A stretch of 64,000 nt of DNA, from NCBI GenBank assembly GCA_020632875.1, contig JACKET010000007.1, positions 1 through 64,000 of the forward strand, read 5' to 3'. The translations under genes and the position numbers were made by a program. Shown piece after piece: positions 1 to 9,429 of this stretch (position 1 is the first letter of the stretch; every line of letters begins with the position of its first letter). The stretch is from Alphaproteobacteria bacterium (GTDB taxonomy: Bacteria > Myxococcota_A > UBA796 > GCA-2862545). A model generated the notes under the pieces. The model did no database searches. It was given only the letters and a program-made list of their open reading frames with translations, and had not been told where the DNA came from.

Positions 1-340
1 GAACCGCAAGGCCGCCGCAGGCGAGCCGCGCAGCGCGCTTGCGCGCGGAGTAATGGGTAGACCGGGCGTTCACACCCGCCATCCCCGTTCTCTACGACGA
101 GCCGGGATCCCGCGGCCGACACCCGCGACGGTGCTGTCTCCGACGAGCCGGGATCCCGCGGCCGACACCCGCGACGGAGCCGTCCGCGACGAGCCGGAAT
201 GCCACTTCGAGTGCACATTCGGGCACGCGCCCGCGCACGCGCCCGCGCACGCGCACGGGTCGGACCTCGAGCGTTCACACCCGCCATCCCCGTCCTCTAC
301 GACGAGCCGGGATTCGGCTCGCGAACCGCAAGGCCGCCTG
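1..340 (+). repeat. Composite interspersed repeat, copy A1 (left-truncated by the window edge)
   Basis: This 363-bp gap before the first gene holds a partial copy of the composite repeat also found at 35-38 kb and 47.7-48.2 kb. Visible modules in order: a GCGC-rich inverted repeat near 28-46, the GGTAGACCGGGCG box near 56-68, two units of a 46-bp tandem repeat centred on the palindrome CGGGATCCCG (about 95-190), and a hexamer array of GCGCAC/GCGCCC (about 225-260). A second start of the same module (gaaccgcaaggccgcc) appears near 323. The hairpin module lies outside the window. No gene is seen here. Confidence 0.8.
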
Positions 341-363
341 GCAGGGCAGGTTAAGGGCGCGAC

Positions 364-1098
364 ATGCTCACGCTCGTCGTCGTCGCTTGCAACGAGGCCG
401 ACCGGATCGGGCGCTGCCTGGATTCCGTGCCGGCGTCCCGCAAGCTCGTGCTCGACTCCGGGTCGACCGACGTCACCGTGTCGGTCGCGCGGGCTCATGG
501 GGCCGAGGTGATCGAGACGGACTGGCCGGGCTTCGTGGCCCAGAAGAACCGCGCGCTGGCCCTCGTCGACACGCCGTTCGCGCTGTCTCTGGATGCCGAC
601 GAGTGGCTGTCGCACGCCGCAGCCGCCGAGGTGGCGGCCGTGCTCGCCGACCCCGGCAGCGCGGCCGGCTGGTCGTTCCCCCGCGCGAGCGAGTGGCTCG
701 GTCGCACCGTGCGGCACGGCGCGTGGTACCCCGACCGCAAGATCCGCCTCGTGCGGACGGGCCTCGCGCGATGGGTGGGCGACGATCCGCACGACCACCT
801 CGAGGTGGATGGTGGGGTCGTGCCGCTCGCCGGCGACATCCACCACACGCCGTACCGGGTGTTCGGCGACCACCTGCGCACGATCGACCGCTACACGGCG
901 CTCAACGCGCGCTCCCTGCACGCCCGCGGCGTCCGGGCGCGGCGGCGCGACCCGGTGGTGCACGCCGTGGGGCACTTCGCGAAGGGGTACGTGCTCCGGC
1001 AGGGCTTCCGCGACGGGCTCCCGGGGCTGGCGCTCGCCCTGCTCGGCGCCGCGCACTCGGGCCTGAAGTGGCACCGGCTCCGGCAGCTCGGGCGATGA
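364..1098 (+). CDS. Family 2 glycosyltransferase, WaaE/KdtX-like
   Basis: The 244-residue protein begins with the GT-A nucleotide-sugar binding pattern (VVVACNEADRIGRCLDSV), continues with VLDSGSTDVTV, and carries a DxD-type metal site in LSLDADEWL near residue 80. This matches the lipopolysaccharide-core glucosyltransferase family WaaE/KdtX, which adds a sugar to inner-core heptose at the cytoplasmic membrane. The substrate cannot be read from sequence. Its stop overlaps the start of the next glycosyltransferase by 4 bp (ATGA), and that gene runs into a class A PBP, so the three genes form an envelope operon. No clear Shine-Dalgarno precedes the ATG; TTAAGG lies 7 nt upstream. Confidence 0.85.
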   Translation: MLTLVVVACNEADRIGRCLDSVPASRKLVLDSGSTDVTVSVARAHGAEVIETDWPGFVAQKNRALALVDTPFALSLDADEWLSHAAAAEVAAVLADPGSAAGWSFPRASEWLGRTVRHGAWYPDRKIRLVRTGLARWVGDDPHDHLEVDGGVVPLAGDIHHTPYRVFGDHLRTIDRYTALNARSLHARGVRARRRDPVVHAVGHFAKGYVLRQGFRDGLPGLALALLGAAHSGLKWHRLRQLGR

Positions 1099-2021
1099 GG
1101 ATCCTGGTCGTCGCCCGCCGGGTGGGGCGAGGCGAGGGGGCTCCGGGCTACGCGGCCGGGCTGGTCGGAGGTCTCCGGGAGCGCGGCCACGACGTGGCGG
1201 TCGCGGGCACCGGGGTGCTCGGGGTCCGCGCCGGAGACCGCGTGCTCGTGGCCCTCGATCGCGTCGCGGATGCCGACGTGTGGCGCGCGGGCGGCGGGGT
1301 CCATCGCCTGGCGTGGAGCGCGGTCGGACGCCGCGCGCCGAGGCTCGAGGCCTGGCGCGAGGCGCGGGCCGCGGCGACGGCGCGGTTCGTCGTCGCGAAC
1401 AGCCGGATGGTGGCCGATCAGCTCCTCCAGGCGCACGGCGTCCCGCCCTGCCGCATCGAGGTCGTCCGCACGGGCGTGGATCTGGGGCGGTTCCAGCCCG
1501 GCACCCGGGACGAGGGCCCGCGCATCGTCCTGTTCGCGGCCCACGGCTGGCGCCGGAAGGGGTTCGAGACCGCCGTGGCGGCGTTCCTGCGCGGTGCGTC
1601 CCGACGCGACCGTCTCTGGGTGGCGGGACGCGACGCGCGCCGGTCCCGGTGGCTCGCCCGCGCACGCGGCGTCCTCGGTGAGCGGGTCGTCGACCTCGGG
1701 GAGCGGGCCGACCTCGCGAGCGTCCTGCCGCGCGTCCACGCCGTCCTGCACCCGACCCGCTACGATGCCGCCGCGAACCTCGTGCTCGAGGGCCTCGCGT
1801 GTGGAGCCCCCGTGGTGACGACCTGGATGGACGGAAGCGCCGAGATCGTGCCGGATCCGCGCCTCGTCGCGCGCGATCCGACGGATGTCGCCGCCGTCGC
1901 GGGGTGTCTGCAGCGTGCGCTCGCGAGCGCCGACCCCGCGCCCTTCCGGGCCGCCGCGATGGCCTGGCCCGGTTCTCGCAATCACGAGGCGATGGAAGCC
2001 ATCGCTTCGAGGTGTACGTAA
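1095..2021 (+). CDS. Family 4 glycosyltransferase
   Basis: This 308-residue protein has the GT-B architecture: an N-terminal half starting MRILVVARRVG and a C-terminal half with VLFAAHGWRRKGFETAV and the donor-site EX7E-type region (HPTRYDAAANLVLEGLACG, then APVVTT). These are hallmarks of GT4 lipopolysaccharide or exopolysaccharide transferases such as WaaG. The ATG at 1095 overlaps the previous stop by 4 bp. An upstream extension of the open frame lies antisense-free inside the previous gene and is ignored. Its own TAA overlaps the next ATG by one base, indicating translational coupling. The sugar transferred is unknown. Confidence 0.82.
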   Translation: MRILVVARRVGRGEGAPGYAAGLVGGLRERGHDVAVAGTGVLGVRAGDRVLVALDRVADADVWRAGGGVHRLAWSAVGRRAPRLEAWREARAAATARFVVANSRMVADQLLQAHGVPPCRIEVVRTGVDLGRFQPGTRDEGPRIVLFAAHGWRRKGFETAVAAFLRGASRRDRLWVAGRDARRSRWLARARGVLGERVVDLGERADLASVLPRVHAVLHPTRYDAAANLVLEGLACGAPVVTTWMDGSAEIVPDPRLVARDPTDVAAVAGCLQRALASADPAPFRAAAMAWPGSRNHEAMEAIASRCT

Positions 2022-5000
2022 TGGCCGAAGCCCGCCAGAAGAAGAGTCGACACGAGGCGCCCGCGCCCGCAGAGCCCGTCTCCAGGGTCCGGGGATGCCT
2101 GGGCCGGGTGGCCAAGCTCGGCTGCGGAGCCGGGGTCCTGTCGGCCGGCGTCGGCGTCGTGGGGCTGATTGCGACAGGATTGCTGTACCGGCAGTACGTG
2201 ATCGTAGATCCGGGTGCCCACATCGACGCGGAGCACATCCGCACGATCATCAGCCAGGAGTCCCCGGTCTACTACCGCGACGGGACCACGCGGATCGGCG
2301 TCTTCTTCGAGGACGAGCACCGCCAGTACGTCCCCTACGAAGAGCTGCCGCTGTCGTGGCAGATGGGCATCGTGGCCGCCGAGGACGGGTCGTTCTGGAG
2401 CCACCCGGGCCTGTCCGCGAAGCACATCGCCCGCGCGATGCGCGACAACGTGCTGGCGGGTGGCGTCGTCGCAGGTGGGTCCACCCTCACGCAACAGACC
2501 GCGAAGAACCTCTACTACCGCCCCGACCGGTCGCTGAAGTCGAAGGCGCAGGAGTTCCTGAACGCGCTCCGCCTCGAGGCGCACTTCGACAAGCGCCAGA
2601 TCCTCACGTGGTACGCGAACCAGTTCCACGTGTCCGGCAACGGGCGCGGGCTGGGCATCGGCGCCCGCTACTTCTTCGACAAGTCCCCCCAGGAGCTCGA
2701 GGTCGAAGAGGCGGCGTTCCTGTCCGGCCTCGTGAAGGCGCCGTCCCGCTACGACCCGTTCCTCGGCGATGCCGCGAAGCGCGAGTCCGCGCGGGCCAAG
2801 GCGCACGACCGCACGCGGTACGTGCTCGGCCGGCTCGTCGACGAGGACATCGACAACCTCGTCCCGCCGAAGACCGACGCCGAGACCCAGGCCGCGTACG
2901 ACGCGCGCGTGATGGAGGCCGGGAAGATCCGCGCGCGGGCGCGGCACCTGCTCGAGAACGGCTTCGAGCTCCAGTTCAAGCGCGGCACGTTCCGCTACGA
3001 CTCGAACGCGGTGCTCGACGAGGTCGCGCGGCGGCTGTCCGAGCCTCCGTTCGACCAGGTCCTCGCGCACGCGGGCATCGAAGACCCCGCCACGGCGGGT
3101 CTCAAGGTCGTCACCACGCTCGATCCCCACGCCCAGGAGTCCGCGATCTACGGATTGTGGCACCACCTCACCGAGGTCGGCACGTGGATGGAGAAGCACA
3201 CGGTCGAGGACTTCCGCGGCGAGGGGCACGTCCCGTTCGATCCGGACCGGCCGCTCCGGAAGCGCGAGTTCCGGAAGGGGAGGGTGTCGAAGGTCGTCGA
3301 GACGCCCAAGAAGCACCTCGAGATCGACCTCGGCGGGAAGTCCTGCCTGGTCGACCGCGACGGGATCGTCCGCGTGGCCGTCGCCATCGAGCGCGGGCGC
3401 ACCGGGAACCGCTACGAGAAGGCGTCGACGAAGACGACCGACGACGTCGTGGACGGTCTCCCCGTCGACACCGTCGTGTTCGTGAGCGTACGGGACGTGC
3501 CCACGGCCGGTCCGGCGCTGTGCGACCTCGAGCTCCGGCCCGAGCTGCAGGGCGCGCTCATGGTGCTGGAGGACGGCCAGATCCGCGCGATGGTGGGCGG
3601 CAACGACAACCGGAACTTCAACCGCACCACGGCCCTCCGCCAGATGGGCTCGACGTGGAAGCCGCTCGTGTTCCACGCCGCGCTCCAGCTCGGCTGGACG
3701 CCGTCCGACGAGCTCGACAACCGGCGCAACGTCTTCCCGTTCAGCACGACGTTCTACTACCCGCGCCCCGACCACGACCCGGCCGACACGGTGAGCATGT
3801 CGTGGGCGGGTGTGAACTCCGAGAACCTGGCGTCGGTGTGGCTGCTGTACCACCTCACCGACCGACTCGACTCCGCGCAGGTCGCCGCGCTGGCGAAGTC
3901 CCTCGACCTCGCGCGCCGCGCGGACGAGGACGAGAAGGCCTACCGCACACGCATCCAGAAGCTCGGCGTGCTGCCCACGAAGGGTCGCGTGGAGGAGGGG
4001 ATGTTCCTCCAGGCCCGCCAGGAGGTCGCGCGCGGCCTCGAGCGCTCGCGTCACCCCGAAGACCGCATGGCCGTCGAGTCGATGTACTTCGGCTGGGGCT
4101 TCGCGAAGGAGCGCGAGACCGTCGAGCGCGAGGGCGGTCGCGAGCGCGCCACCAAGCTCGCCGCGCTGACGAACAGCTGGCAGCACTATCTCGAGCGCGA
4201 AGAGTCCTGCCAGACGCAGTACGCGCTGCTCGACAGCGCATGGAAGCGGCGCGCCCTGCCGCACCCGCTGGTCGTGAAGGACCTCTCGGTGATGGTGGGC
4301 GAAGCCGGCATCCAGGTCGCCTGCGGGCTCGTCCCCGAGGGCTACGGCCCCATCCAGGAGACGCTGGAGGACGTGCTGACCGGCGATCTCGAGCCCGGCG
4401 ACCCCGGCACGCCCGAGGCCGTCGAACCCGCGCCCGCGCCGGCCCCCGAGCCCGAGCGGAAGGGCGTGCTGCCCTGGATCCGGGAGCGCCTCCGCGAGGT
4501 GCCGACCGCCGTGAACCTGCTCCCGAAGGCCGGGCCCGACATCGTCCCGTTCGAGGACGTGCTGATCGAAGACCGCGTGCACGTGTCCACCATCCGGCAG
4601 CTCGACGACGCGTTCCGCCGGCACACGCTGACGCGGGATCTCGCGGGCGACCTGGCGGGCGACCTCTACGAGCCCGAGGTGTTGTACTGGCACCAGGACT
4701 TCCGCGTCCTGCTCTCGCTGCGCTACCTCGAGTCGCTGGCGCGGTCGTACGGCGTCGCGAGCGAGGTCCAGGCGGTGCTCTCGCTCCCCCTGGGCGCGAA
4801 CGAGATCACGCTCGAAGAGGCGGCCAGCGTGTACTCGGGCATCACGTCCGGCGAGGCGTGGTCGTTCCCCGGGCTCGCGGCCGACGGCAGCAAGCTCGAT
4901 GCGCCGCCTTCTCCCGCGCTGCTCATCGCCGAGATCCGCGATGTCGACGACAACGTGCTGTACCGCGCGACCCCCGAGCCCACGCCGGTCTCGAAGCGCG

Positions 5001-5629
5001 ACAGCGGGGCCATGACCGCCGACATCCTGCGCAACGTCGTGCTCCACGGAACCGGGCGACGCGCCGAGACGGCCGTGAAGTCGGGCTCCGCGGCCGTGCC
5101 CCTCGGCGGGAAGACCGGCACCACGAACGACTTCCGCAACGCGGCGTTCGTGGGCTTCGCTCCCCACGCGACCGACACGGGCTACTCGCTCGACGACGGG
5201 TTCATCGTCGCGGCGTACGTCGGGTACGACGACAACCGCGAGATGAAGAACGGCGGGATCAAGCTCGCCGGTGCTAGCGGCGCGCTCCCGGCCTGGATCA
5301 CGACCATCGAGGGCATGCAGGAGGGCGGGCTGCTCGGCGAGGCGCCGGCTTCCGCCGAGGCCGTGGGGGGCGCCTGGCCCCTCGAGCATCCGCCCAGCCT
5401 GGTCCGCATCCCGGCGATGGAGCACACGGGCATCGCGTCGAAGGACGCCGCCTACGACCCCGTGGGCCCCAGCATCCTCGTGCCGCTCCCCACCATCGAA
5501 GAGGTGCCGACCGTCCGGTTCACGTGGCGCGACCGGCCCGTCCGCATCAGCCCGCGCACCGACGAGGCCCAGGAACGCCCGCTGCGTCCGCGCGATCTCT
5601 GGGGTCGCAAGCGCCGCGACGAGGAGTGA
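2021..5629 (+). CDS. mrcA: Bifunctional class A penicillin-binding protein (PBP1A type) with a large insertion
   Basis: The 1202-residue protein polymerises and cross-links peptidoglycan. A membrane segment lies at about residues 35-60. The GT51 transglycosylase domain shows catalytic E121 in EDGSFWSHPG and GGSTLTQQTAKNLY. The transpeptidase domain has S544-T-W-K547, S600-E-N602 and K1031-T-G-T. Between SxN and KTG lie about 430 residues; in typical class A enzymes this interval is about 130, so roughly 300 extra residues are inserted, including a Pro/Ala/Glu-rich stretch around residues 795-820 and helix-rich flanks. The open frame extends upstream to 1799, but the ATG at 2021 is coupled to the preceding gene (TAATG) and gives the expected short cytoplasmic tail. 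Confidence 0.93.
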   Translation: MAEARQKKSRHEAPAPAEPVSRVRGCLGRVAKLGCGAGVLSAGVGVVGLIATGLLYRQYVIVDPGAHIDAEHIRTIISQESPVYYRDGTTRIGVFFEDEHRQYVPYEELPLSWQMGIVAAEDGSFWSHPGLSAKHIARAMRDNVLAGGVVAGGSTLTQQTAKNLYYRPDRSLKSKAQEFLNALRLEAHFDKRQILTWYANQFHVSGNGRGLGIGARYFFDKSPQELEVEEAAFLSGLVKAPSRYDPFLGDAAKRESARAKAHDRTRYVLGRLVDEDIDNLVPPKTDAETQAAYDARVMEAGKIRARARHLLENGFELQFKRGTFRYDSNAVLDEVARRLSEPPFDQVLAHAGIEDPATAGLKVVTTLDPHAQESAIYGLWHHLTEVGTWMEKHTVEDFRGEGHVPFDPDRPLRKREFRKGRVSKVVETPKKHLEIDLGGKSCLVDRDGIVRVAVAIERGRTGNRYEKASTKTTDDVVDGLPVDTVVFVSVRDVPTAGPALCDLELRPELQGALMVLEDGQIRAMVGGNDNRNFNRTTALRQMGSTWKPLVFHAALQLGWTPSDELDNRRNVFPFSTTFYYPRPDHDPADTVSMSWAGVNSENLASVWLLYHLTDRLDSAQVAALAKSLDLARRADEDEKAYRTRIQKLGVLPTKGRVEEGMFLQARQEVARGLERSRHPEDRMAVESMYFGWGFAKERETVEREGGRERATKLAALTNSWQHYLEREESCQTQYALLDSAWKRRALPHPLVVKDLSVMVGEAGIQVACGLVPEGYGPIQETLEDVLTGDLEPGDPGTPEAVEPAPAPAPEPERKGVLPWIRERLREVPTAVNLLPKAGPDIVPFEDVLIEDRVHVSTIRQLDDAFRRHTLTRDLAGDLAGDLYEPEVLYWHQDFRVLLSLRYLESLARSYGVASEVQAVLSLPLGANEITLEEAASVYSGITSGEAWSFPGLAADGSKLDAPPSPALLIAEIRDVDDNVLYRATPEPTPVSKRDSGAMTADILRNVVLHGTGRRAETAVKSGSAAVPLGGKTGTTNDFRNAAFVGFAPHATDTGYSLDDGFIVAAYVGYDDNREMKNGGIKLAGASGALPAWITTIEGMQEGGLLGEAPASAEAVGGAWPLEHPPSLVRIPAMEHTGIASKDAAYDPVGPSILVPLPTIEEVPTVRFTWRDRPVRISPRTDEAQERPLRPRDLWGRKRRDEE

Positions 5630-5638
5630 GAACGCGAC

Positions 5639-5669
5639 AGCCCGCCGCTGCACGGGGCAACGGCGGGCT
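5639..5669. terminator. Intergenic hairpin between convergent genes
   Basis: AGCCCGCCG and CGGCGGGCT form a perfect 9-bp stem with a 13-nt loop, 10 bp after the PBP stop codon and 41 bp from the end of the convergent M16 peptidase gene. No T-tract follows, so termination efficiency is uncertain; it may act on both strands. Confidence 0.55.
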
Positions 5670-5710
5670 GACGAGGCTCGAAGAAGCCCGCTCGCGGGCG
5701 AGCCGTGGAA

Positions 5711-8700
5711 TCACTCCGCCGAAGCGGCGCCATCCTCGGCAGCGGCCTCCTTGGCCTCCTTCTTCGCCTTCTGCTTCAGGTACTTCTTGAAGCCCTTCGG
5801 GTCGTACTTCTGGAAGCGGGCCTCGCCCTCGCCCTTCCAGTCGACGACCTCGTAGTCGTAGTTGAGCTTGTCGAGCTGCGGCTTGATGACCTCGGCGGGG
5901 CCGTGGAGCGTGAAGATCAGGCGATCGCCACAGCCGGTCATGAGGTCCTTGATCTGGTCGGGGCTCACGTTGGCGAGGTTGTCGCCGTTGTTCAGCATGC
6001 CCTTCACCGACCAGTCGCGGCTCGCGTAGCCCCGCAGGCGGGTGCCGATCTGATCGGTCGACTGCGACTCGAGGCCGGAGTTGCGGGCCTCGCGGAGCTT
6101 GTGGATACGCACCATCTGCTCGTCGAACTCGCCCGCCTCGCCGCGGCGCACGAGCTCTTTCATGACTTCGAGCGTACGGCCGACACCGTCGTTGACGGCC
6201 AGCGAGTTGAAGCCGAGCGCGGCGGCGTTGCCGGCCGCCTCACGGGCGAAGCCGACGGGGCTGTACGCGAGGCCTTCCTTCACGCGGAGGCGGGTGAACA
6301 CCTCGGAGAAGAAGATGCTCGAGAGCACGGCGACGGCCGACCGCTTGTCGTCGTCGAAGTTCAGGCGACAGCTGCCGCTGATCTGGGTCTGGGTGCGCTT
6401 CGGGTCGTCGAAGATCAGGATCTTCGAGCCGTCGGACATCGCCGGGGTCGCGATCTTGCCGAACGCCGAGGTGTCGGAGACCGCACCGGACTTGGCCTGC
6501 CAGCCGCCGAAGTACTTCTTCGCGTTCTCGAGGGCCTGGTCGGGGTCGATCTTGCCCGTGATGATCAGCGTGGCGTTCTGCGGCTGGTGCAGGTTCGCGA
6601 GCGACTCGTTCACCTGGTCGGGGCCCCACTCGAGGAGCTTGCCGACGCCTTCCCACGAGGTGTCCCAGCGCTCGGGGTTCTCGGGGTAGTCGTGCTTGTC
6701 CATGTACTCGCCGATCAACCAGTCGGGACGGCTGGAGGTCCACGAGGCCTTGATGCCGCCCTTGTAGTTGCCGACGAAGCTCTTCTTGCCGCTCACGTCG
6801 GGCGCCATGCCGTCGACGTGCTCGCGCAGCATCCACAGGGCGCCGTCGACGTTGCCCGCCGCGTGCCGGAGCGCATAGTAGTGGTACTCGTCCCGCAGGC
6901 CCTCGCTGTAGTAGCCGGCGATCTGGAGCGGATCCTCGCCGTCGTCGAACTGCCAGCTCTTGATGGCGTTGCTGTCGGAGAAGGCCCACATGAAGTAGTT
7001 GCGGTCTTGCTCGCCCGTCAGGTTGCCGCCGTGGAAGACGAGGGCGGAGTAGGCGACCGGGGCCTCGCCGTGCGGGAGGATGATGACCTCGAGGCCGTTC
7101 TCGAAGGTCTCTTCGCGGAGGCCCGAGAGGTCGGGCTTCACGTAGGCGTTGCGCACGTCGTCGTCGGTGAGCTTGGCGAAGTCGGAGTTCGCCTCGATGA
7201 CGCTGTCGCCCTCGCTGGCCCCCGCGTAGCCCGCACCGCCGCCGGTGTTGTCGATCTCGTTCTTGGGCAGCGGGTCGATCACGACGGTGACGGCGCGGTC
7301 GCGCGTGAGGTTCTCGCTGGCGAGCTTCGCCACGTCGAACATCTTCAGCGTCATCGTCTGGTTCATGGCCGCGGAGTGGTACTTCGGCGAGCCCGTGTAG
7401 TGCGCGTAGGTGACGATGTCTTCGGCGCGACCGCCGAAGTGGTAGGCCACGCGGTCGACGCTGTTGAGCAGGTTGACGAGGCGTTCCTGGCGGGTGCGCG
7501 GGAAGCTGCGCTCGAAGATCTGGACGAGGTCGGGGTTCCAGATGAACGGGATCTGGTCGACGATCTTCTCGGCGATCTGCTCGGGGTTGAGGCGCTTGTT
7601 CGGCACCTCGACCAGGCACATCAGCGTGCTGTTGATCTTCTCGGCCTGCACGAAGCACTGGGACCCGAGGATGTCGGAGTCACGCCACTCTTCGCGGTAG
7701 ATGCGGAAGTTCGAGGAGTTGAAGTACTGGGCCAGCGCGATGTTCGCGATGCCGCCGAGCATCTCGAGCTGCATGTGGTCTTCGCGGAAGCCGCCGGGAA
7801 GCGACCAGGCCACGATGACGACGCGGTTGTCGATGGGGGCCTTCTTGTAGGCGACCTCTTTGTTCGGGCGCTCGGGCACCGGCTCGCGGGGCTCGCCCGG
7901 CTTGATGCGGCGGCGCTCGTCGATCTTCGCCTGGTCGTGCTCGCCCTCGTCGTCGGCCGGGATGAGGAAGCTGTCGTAGGCCACGCGATCCTCGGGCTTG
8001 CCGTCGTAGGTCGCCGGATCGTACGCGCCGAACCACCAGTGGTCGGGATTCGTGCGGTCGGGGGTGTTCACGCCCGGGGCCGGGTAGCGGAAGATGTGCT
8101 TCTCTTCGAGGCGCGGGTCGATCACCTTCGGATCGAAGTTCTTGAACAGCAGGCTCGTCGCCTCGCGCAGGTCGAAGTCACCCACGATGGCGATGGTGGT
8201 GTTCTCGGGGTGGTAGTAGTCGTCGAAGTACTTCTGGAGCGTCGCGAGATCGACCCGACCCAGCGTCTCTTTCGTCGAGGACGAGTGGTAGGGGTGATTC
8301 TCGGGGTAGACCTCGGAGTAGAGGAAGTCGAAGAGCATAGAGAAGCCCTGCTCGTTCCGCCGGCGCCACTCGTTGCGGATGACCTCGCGCTCGGTGTCGA
8401 TGAAGTCTTCGGTGACGCCGACGTAGGGGCTCGTGAGGCGCCGCGACTCGAGCTGCAGGAACAGGTCGAGGTGCTCGGACGCGAAGACCGTGCGGTAGTC
8501 GGTCCAGTCCTTGCGGGTCGTGGCGTTCATCAGGGTGCCGTAGTCGTTCAGCGTCTGCATGATCGACGGGAGCGTCACCTCTTTCGGGTTGCCCTCTTCG
8601 TCCCAGCCCATCTCGACGGTCTGGGTGGAGCGGAACCAGGTGTGCTCGACGAAGTGCGCCGTGCCTTCCTTGCCCTCGGGGTCGTCGCCGCTGCCGTGGT

Positions 8701-8908
8701 CGACGATCGACATGATCGAGACGATCGGATGGCTGTGGTCCTCCTGGAACATCACGGTGAGGCCGGAGGGGCAGTAGAACACCCGCGTGTTCAGCGAGTA
8801 CTCGGGCACGTTCGCGCGAAGATCAGGCTTGGAGGCGCGCTTCGGCCCCTCAGCGGCGAGCGCGTTCGACGACAGTGCGAGCGAGAGGGCGAGTGCGATT
8901 GTCTTCAT
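5711..8908 (-). CDS. Secreted M16 family zinc metallopeptidase (pitrilysin/insulinase type)
   Basis: The 1065-residue protein begins with a signal peptide (MKTIALALSLALSSNALAAEG). The inverted zinc motif HxxEH is present as H85-F-V-E-H89, with the downstream acidic ligand region EREVIRNEW about 90 residues later (E180 the likely third ligand). Later blocks resemble the second, inactive M16 domain. At over 1000 residues it is longer than bacterial single-domain (about 450) and most two-domain (about 900) members. The longer open frame starts at 8998, but the ATG at 8908 gives a clean signal peptide. It is probably a periplasmic or surface peptidase degrading peptides; the substrate is unknown. 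It is monocistronic, convergent with the PBP gene. Confidence 0.9.
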   Translation of the reverse strand: MKTIALALSLALSSNALAAEGPKRASKPDLRANVPEYSLNTRVFYCPSGLTVMFQEDHSHPIVSIMSIVDHGSGDDPEGKEGTAHFVEHTWFRSTQTVEMGWDEEGNPKEVTLPSIMQTLNDYGTLMNATTRKDWTDYRTVFASEHLDLFLQLESRRLTSPYVGVTEDFIDTEREVIRNEWRRRNEQGFSMLFDFLYSEVYPENHPYHSSSTKETLGRVDLATLQKYFDDYYHPENTTIAIVGDFDLREATSLLFKNFDPKVIDPRLEEKHIFRYPAPGVNTPDRTNPDHWWFGAYDPATYDGKPEDRVAYDSFLIPADDEGEHDQAKIDERRRIKPGEPREPVPERPNKEVAYKKAPIDNRVVIVAWSLPGGFREDHMQLEMLGGIANIALAQYFNSSNFRIYREEWRDSDILGSQCFVQAEKINSTLMCLVEVPNKRLNPEQIAEKIVDQIPFIWNPDLVQIFERSFPRTRQERLVNLLNSVDRVAYHFGGRAEDIVTYAHYTGSPKYHSAAMNQTMTLKMFDVAKLASENLTRDRAVTVVIDPLPKNEIDNTGGGAGYAGASEGDSVIEANSDFAKLTDDDVRNAYVKPDLSGLREETFENGLEVIILPHGEAPVAYSALVFHGGNLTGEQDRNYFMWAFSDSNAIKSWQFDDGEDPLQIAGYYSEGLRDEYHYYALRHAAGNVDGALWMLREHVDGMAPDVSGKKSFVGNYKGGIKASWTSSRPDWLIGEYMDKHDYPENPERWDTSWEGVGKLLEWGPDQVNESLANLHQPQNATLIITGKIDPDQALENAKKYFGGWQAKSGAVSDTSAFGKIATPAMSDGSKILIFDDPKRTQTQISGSCRLNFDDDKRSAVAVLSSIFFSEVFTRLRVKEGLAYSPVGFAREAAGNAAALGFNSLAVNDGVGRTLEVMKELVRRGEAGEFDEQMVRIHKLREARNSGLESQSTDQIGTRLRGYASRDWSVKGMLNNGDNLANVSPDQIKDLMTGCGDRLIFTLHGPAEVIKPQLDKLNYDYEVVDWKGEGEARFQKYDPKGFKKYLKQKAKKEAKEAAAEDGAASAE

Positions 8909-9027
8909 GACGACCTCGGTTCCGGGAAACGGTGGCCTCCCTACCTCGTTGGGAGGGCGAGTGCACACCGGGCTTCGCGGTCCGGTGTCGCGAGGCACGC
9001 CGGTGTTAACCTCGCGGAGGAGGGCCG

Positions 9028-9267
9028 GTGGACGCTGTGCTCGTCGGATTGCTGACCGCGGTCGGCACAGTGGCCGGGATGCTGTTCTGGCTCCTGCTGG
9101 TGCGTCCCGACGCGCTGCTCGGCCTGCTCTCCGATCGGCCCGACGCCGAGTGGTTCGACCAGCACCCCGCGACCCTCGGCGCGCTGCGGGTGACGAGCGG
9201 GGTCGTCGTGCTCATCCTCGGCTTCCTCACCGGGCTTGCCGTGGCCTTCCTCGCGGGCACGTCCTGA
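9028..9267 (+). CDS. Small two-helix membrane protein of unknown function
   Basis: The 79-residue product has hydrophobic segments at about residues 4-25 and 52-75, separated by a short polar loop (RPDAEWFDQHPATLG). It starts with GTG, chosen because a strong GGAGGAGGG (9016-9024) lies just upstream. No family is recognised. It lies just before tRNA-Met. Confidence 0.6.
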   Translation: MDAVLVGLLTAVGTVAGMLFWLLLVRPDALLGLLSDRPDAEWFDQHPATLGALRVTSGVVVLILGFLTGLAVAFLAGTS

Positions 9268-9309
9268 GGGCTTGCCGCCCATCGGGGGCCGGGGTACGTC
9301 TCGCCCGAC

Positions 9310-9383
9310 GGCTGGGTAGCTCAGTTGGTTAGAGCACACGGTTCATACCCGTGGTGTCGGCGGTTCAAGTCCGCCCCTAGCCA
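9310..9383 (+). tRNA. tRNA-Met (anticodon CAT), elongator type
   Basis: A full cloverleaf can be built: acceptor GGCTGGG/CCTAGCC with one G-T wobble, D stem GCTC/GAGC, anticodon stem CACGG/CCGTG with loop TTCATAC (anticodon 9344-9346), a 5-nt variable loop, T stem GGCGG/CCGCC with loop TTCAAGT, and discriminator A. The normal G1-C72 pair and the lack of GGG/CCC in the anticodon stem argue against initiator tRNA. A CAT anticodon could also be the Ile2 tRNA after lysidine modification. CCA is not encoded. Confidence 0.93.
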
Positions 9384-9400
9384 TTCACACGCGGTGTGAA
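9384..9400 (+). terminator. Hairpin directly after tRNA-Met
   Basis: TTCACAC and GTGTGAA form a 7-bp stem with a 3-nt loop immediately after the tRNA. It may define the tRNA 3' end or terminate transcription. No T-run follows. Confidence 0.5.
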
Positions 9401-9401
9401 T

Positions 9402-9428
9402 GCCCCCCGGGGAACGCCCCCCGGGGGC
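9402..9428 (-). terminator. GC-rich hairpin at the end of the MobA-like gene
   Basis: Two runs of C6G4-5 separated by AACG form a strong inverted repeat immediately downstream of the stop codon at 9430. It is placed as expected for a terminator between the tRNA and the convergent gene. Confidence 0.5.
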
Positions 9429-9429
9429 C

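Noticed and set aside
70..2250. 726-aa minus-strand open frame across the start of the window
   Set aside because: It is antisense to two glycosyltransferases with clear GT motifs; the translation is Arg/Pro-rich with no domain.
5705..9055. 1116-aa plus-strand open frame
   Set aside because: It is exactly antisense to the M16 peptidase, whose motifs and signal peptide are clear; its Val/Leu/Arg-rich translation is a GC-bias shadow.
9310..9383. Initiator tRNA-fMet
   Set aside because: It lacks the C1-A72 mismatch and the three G-C pairs in the anticodon stem that mark initiator tRNA.
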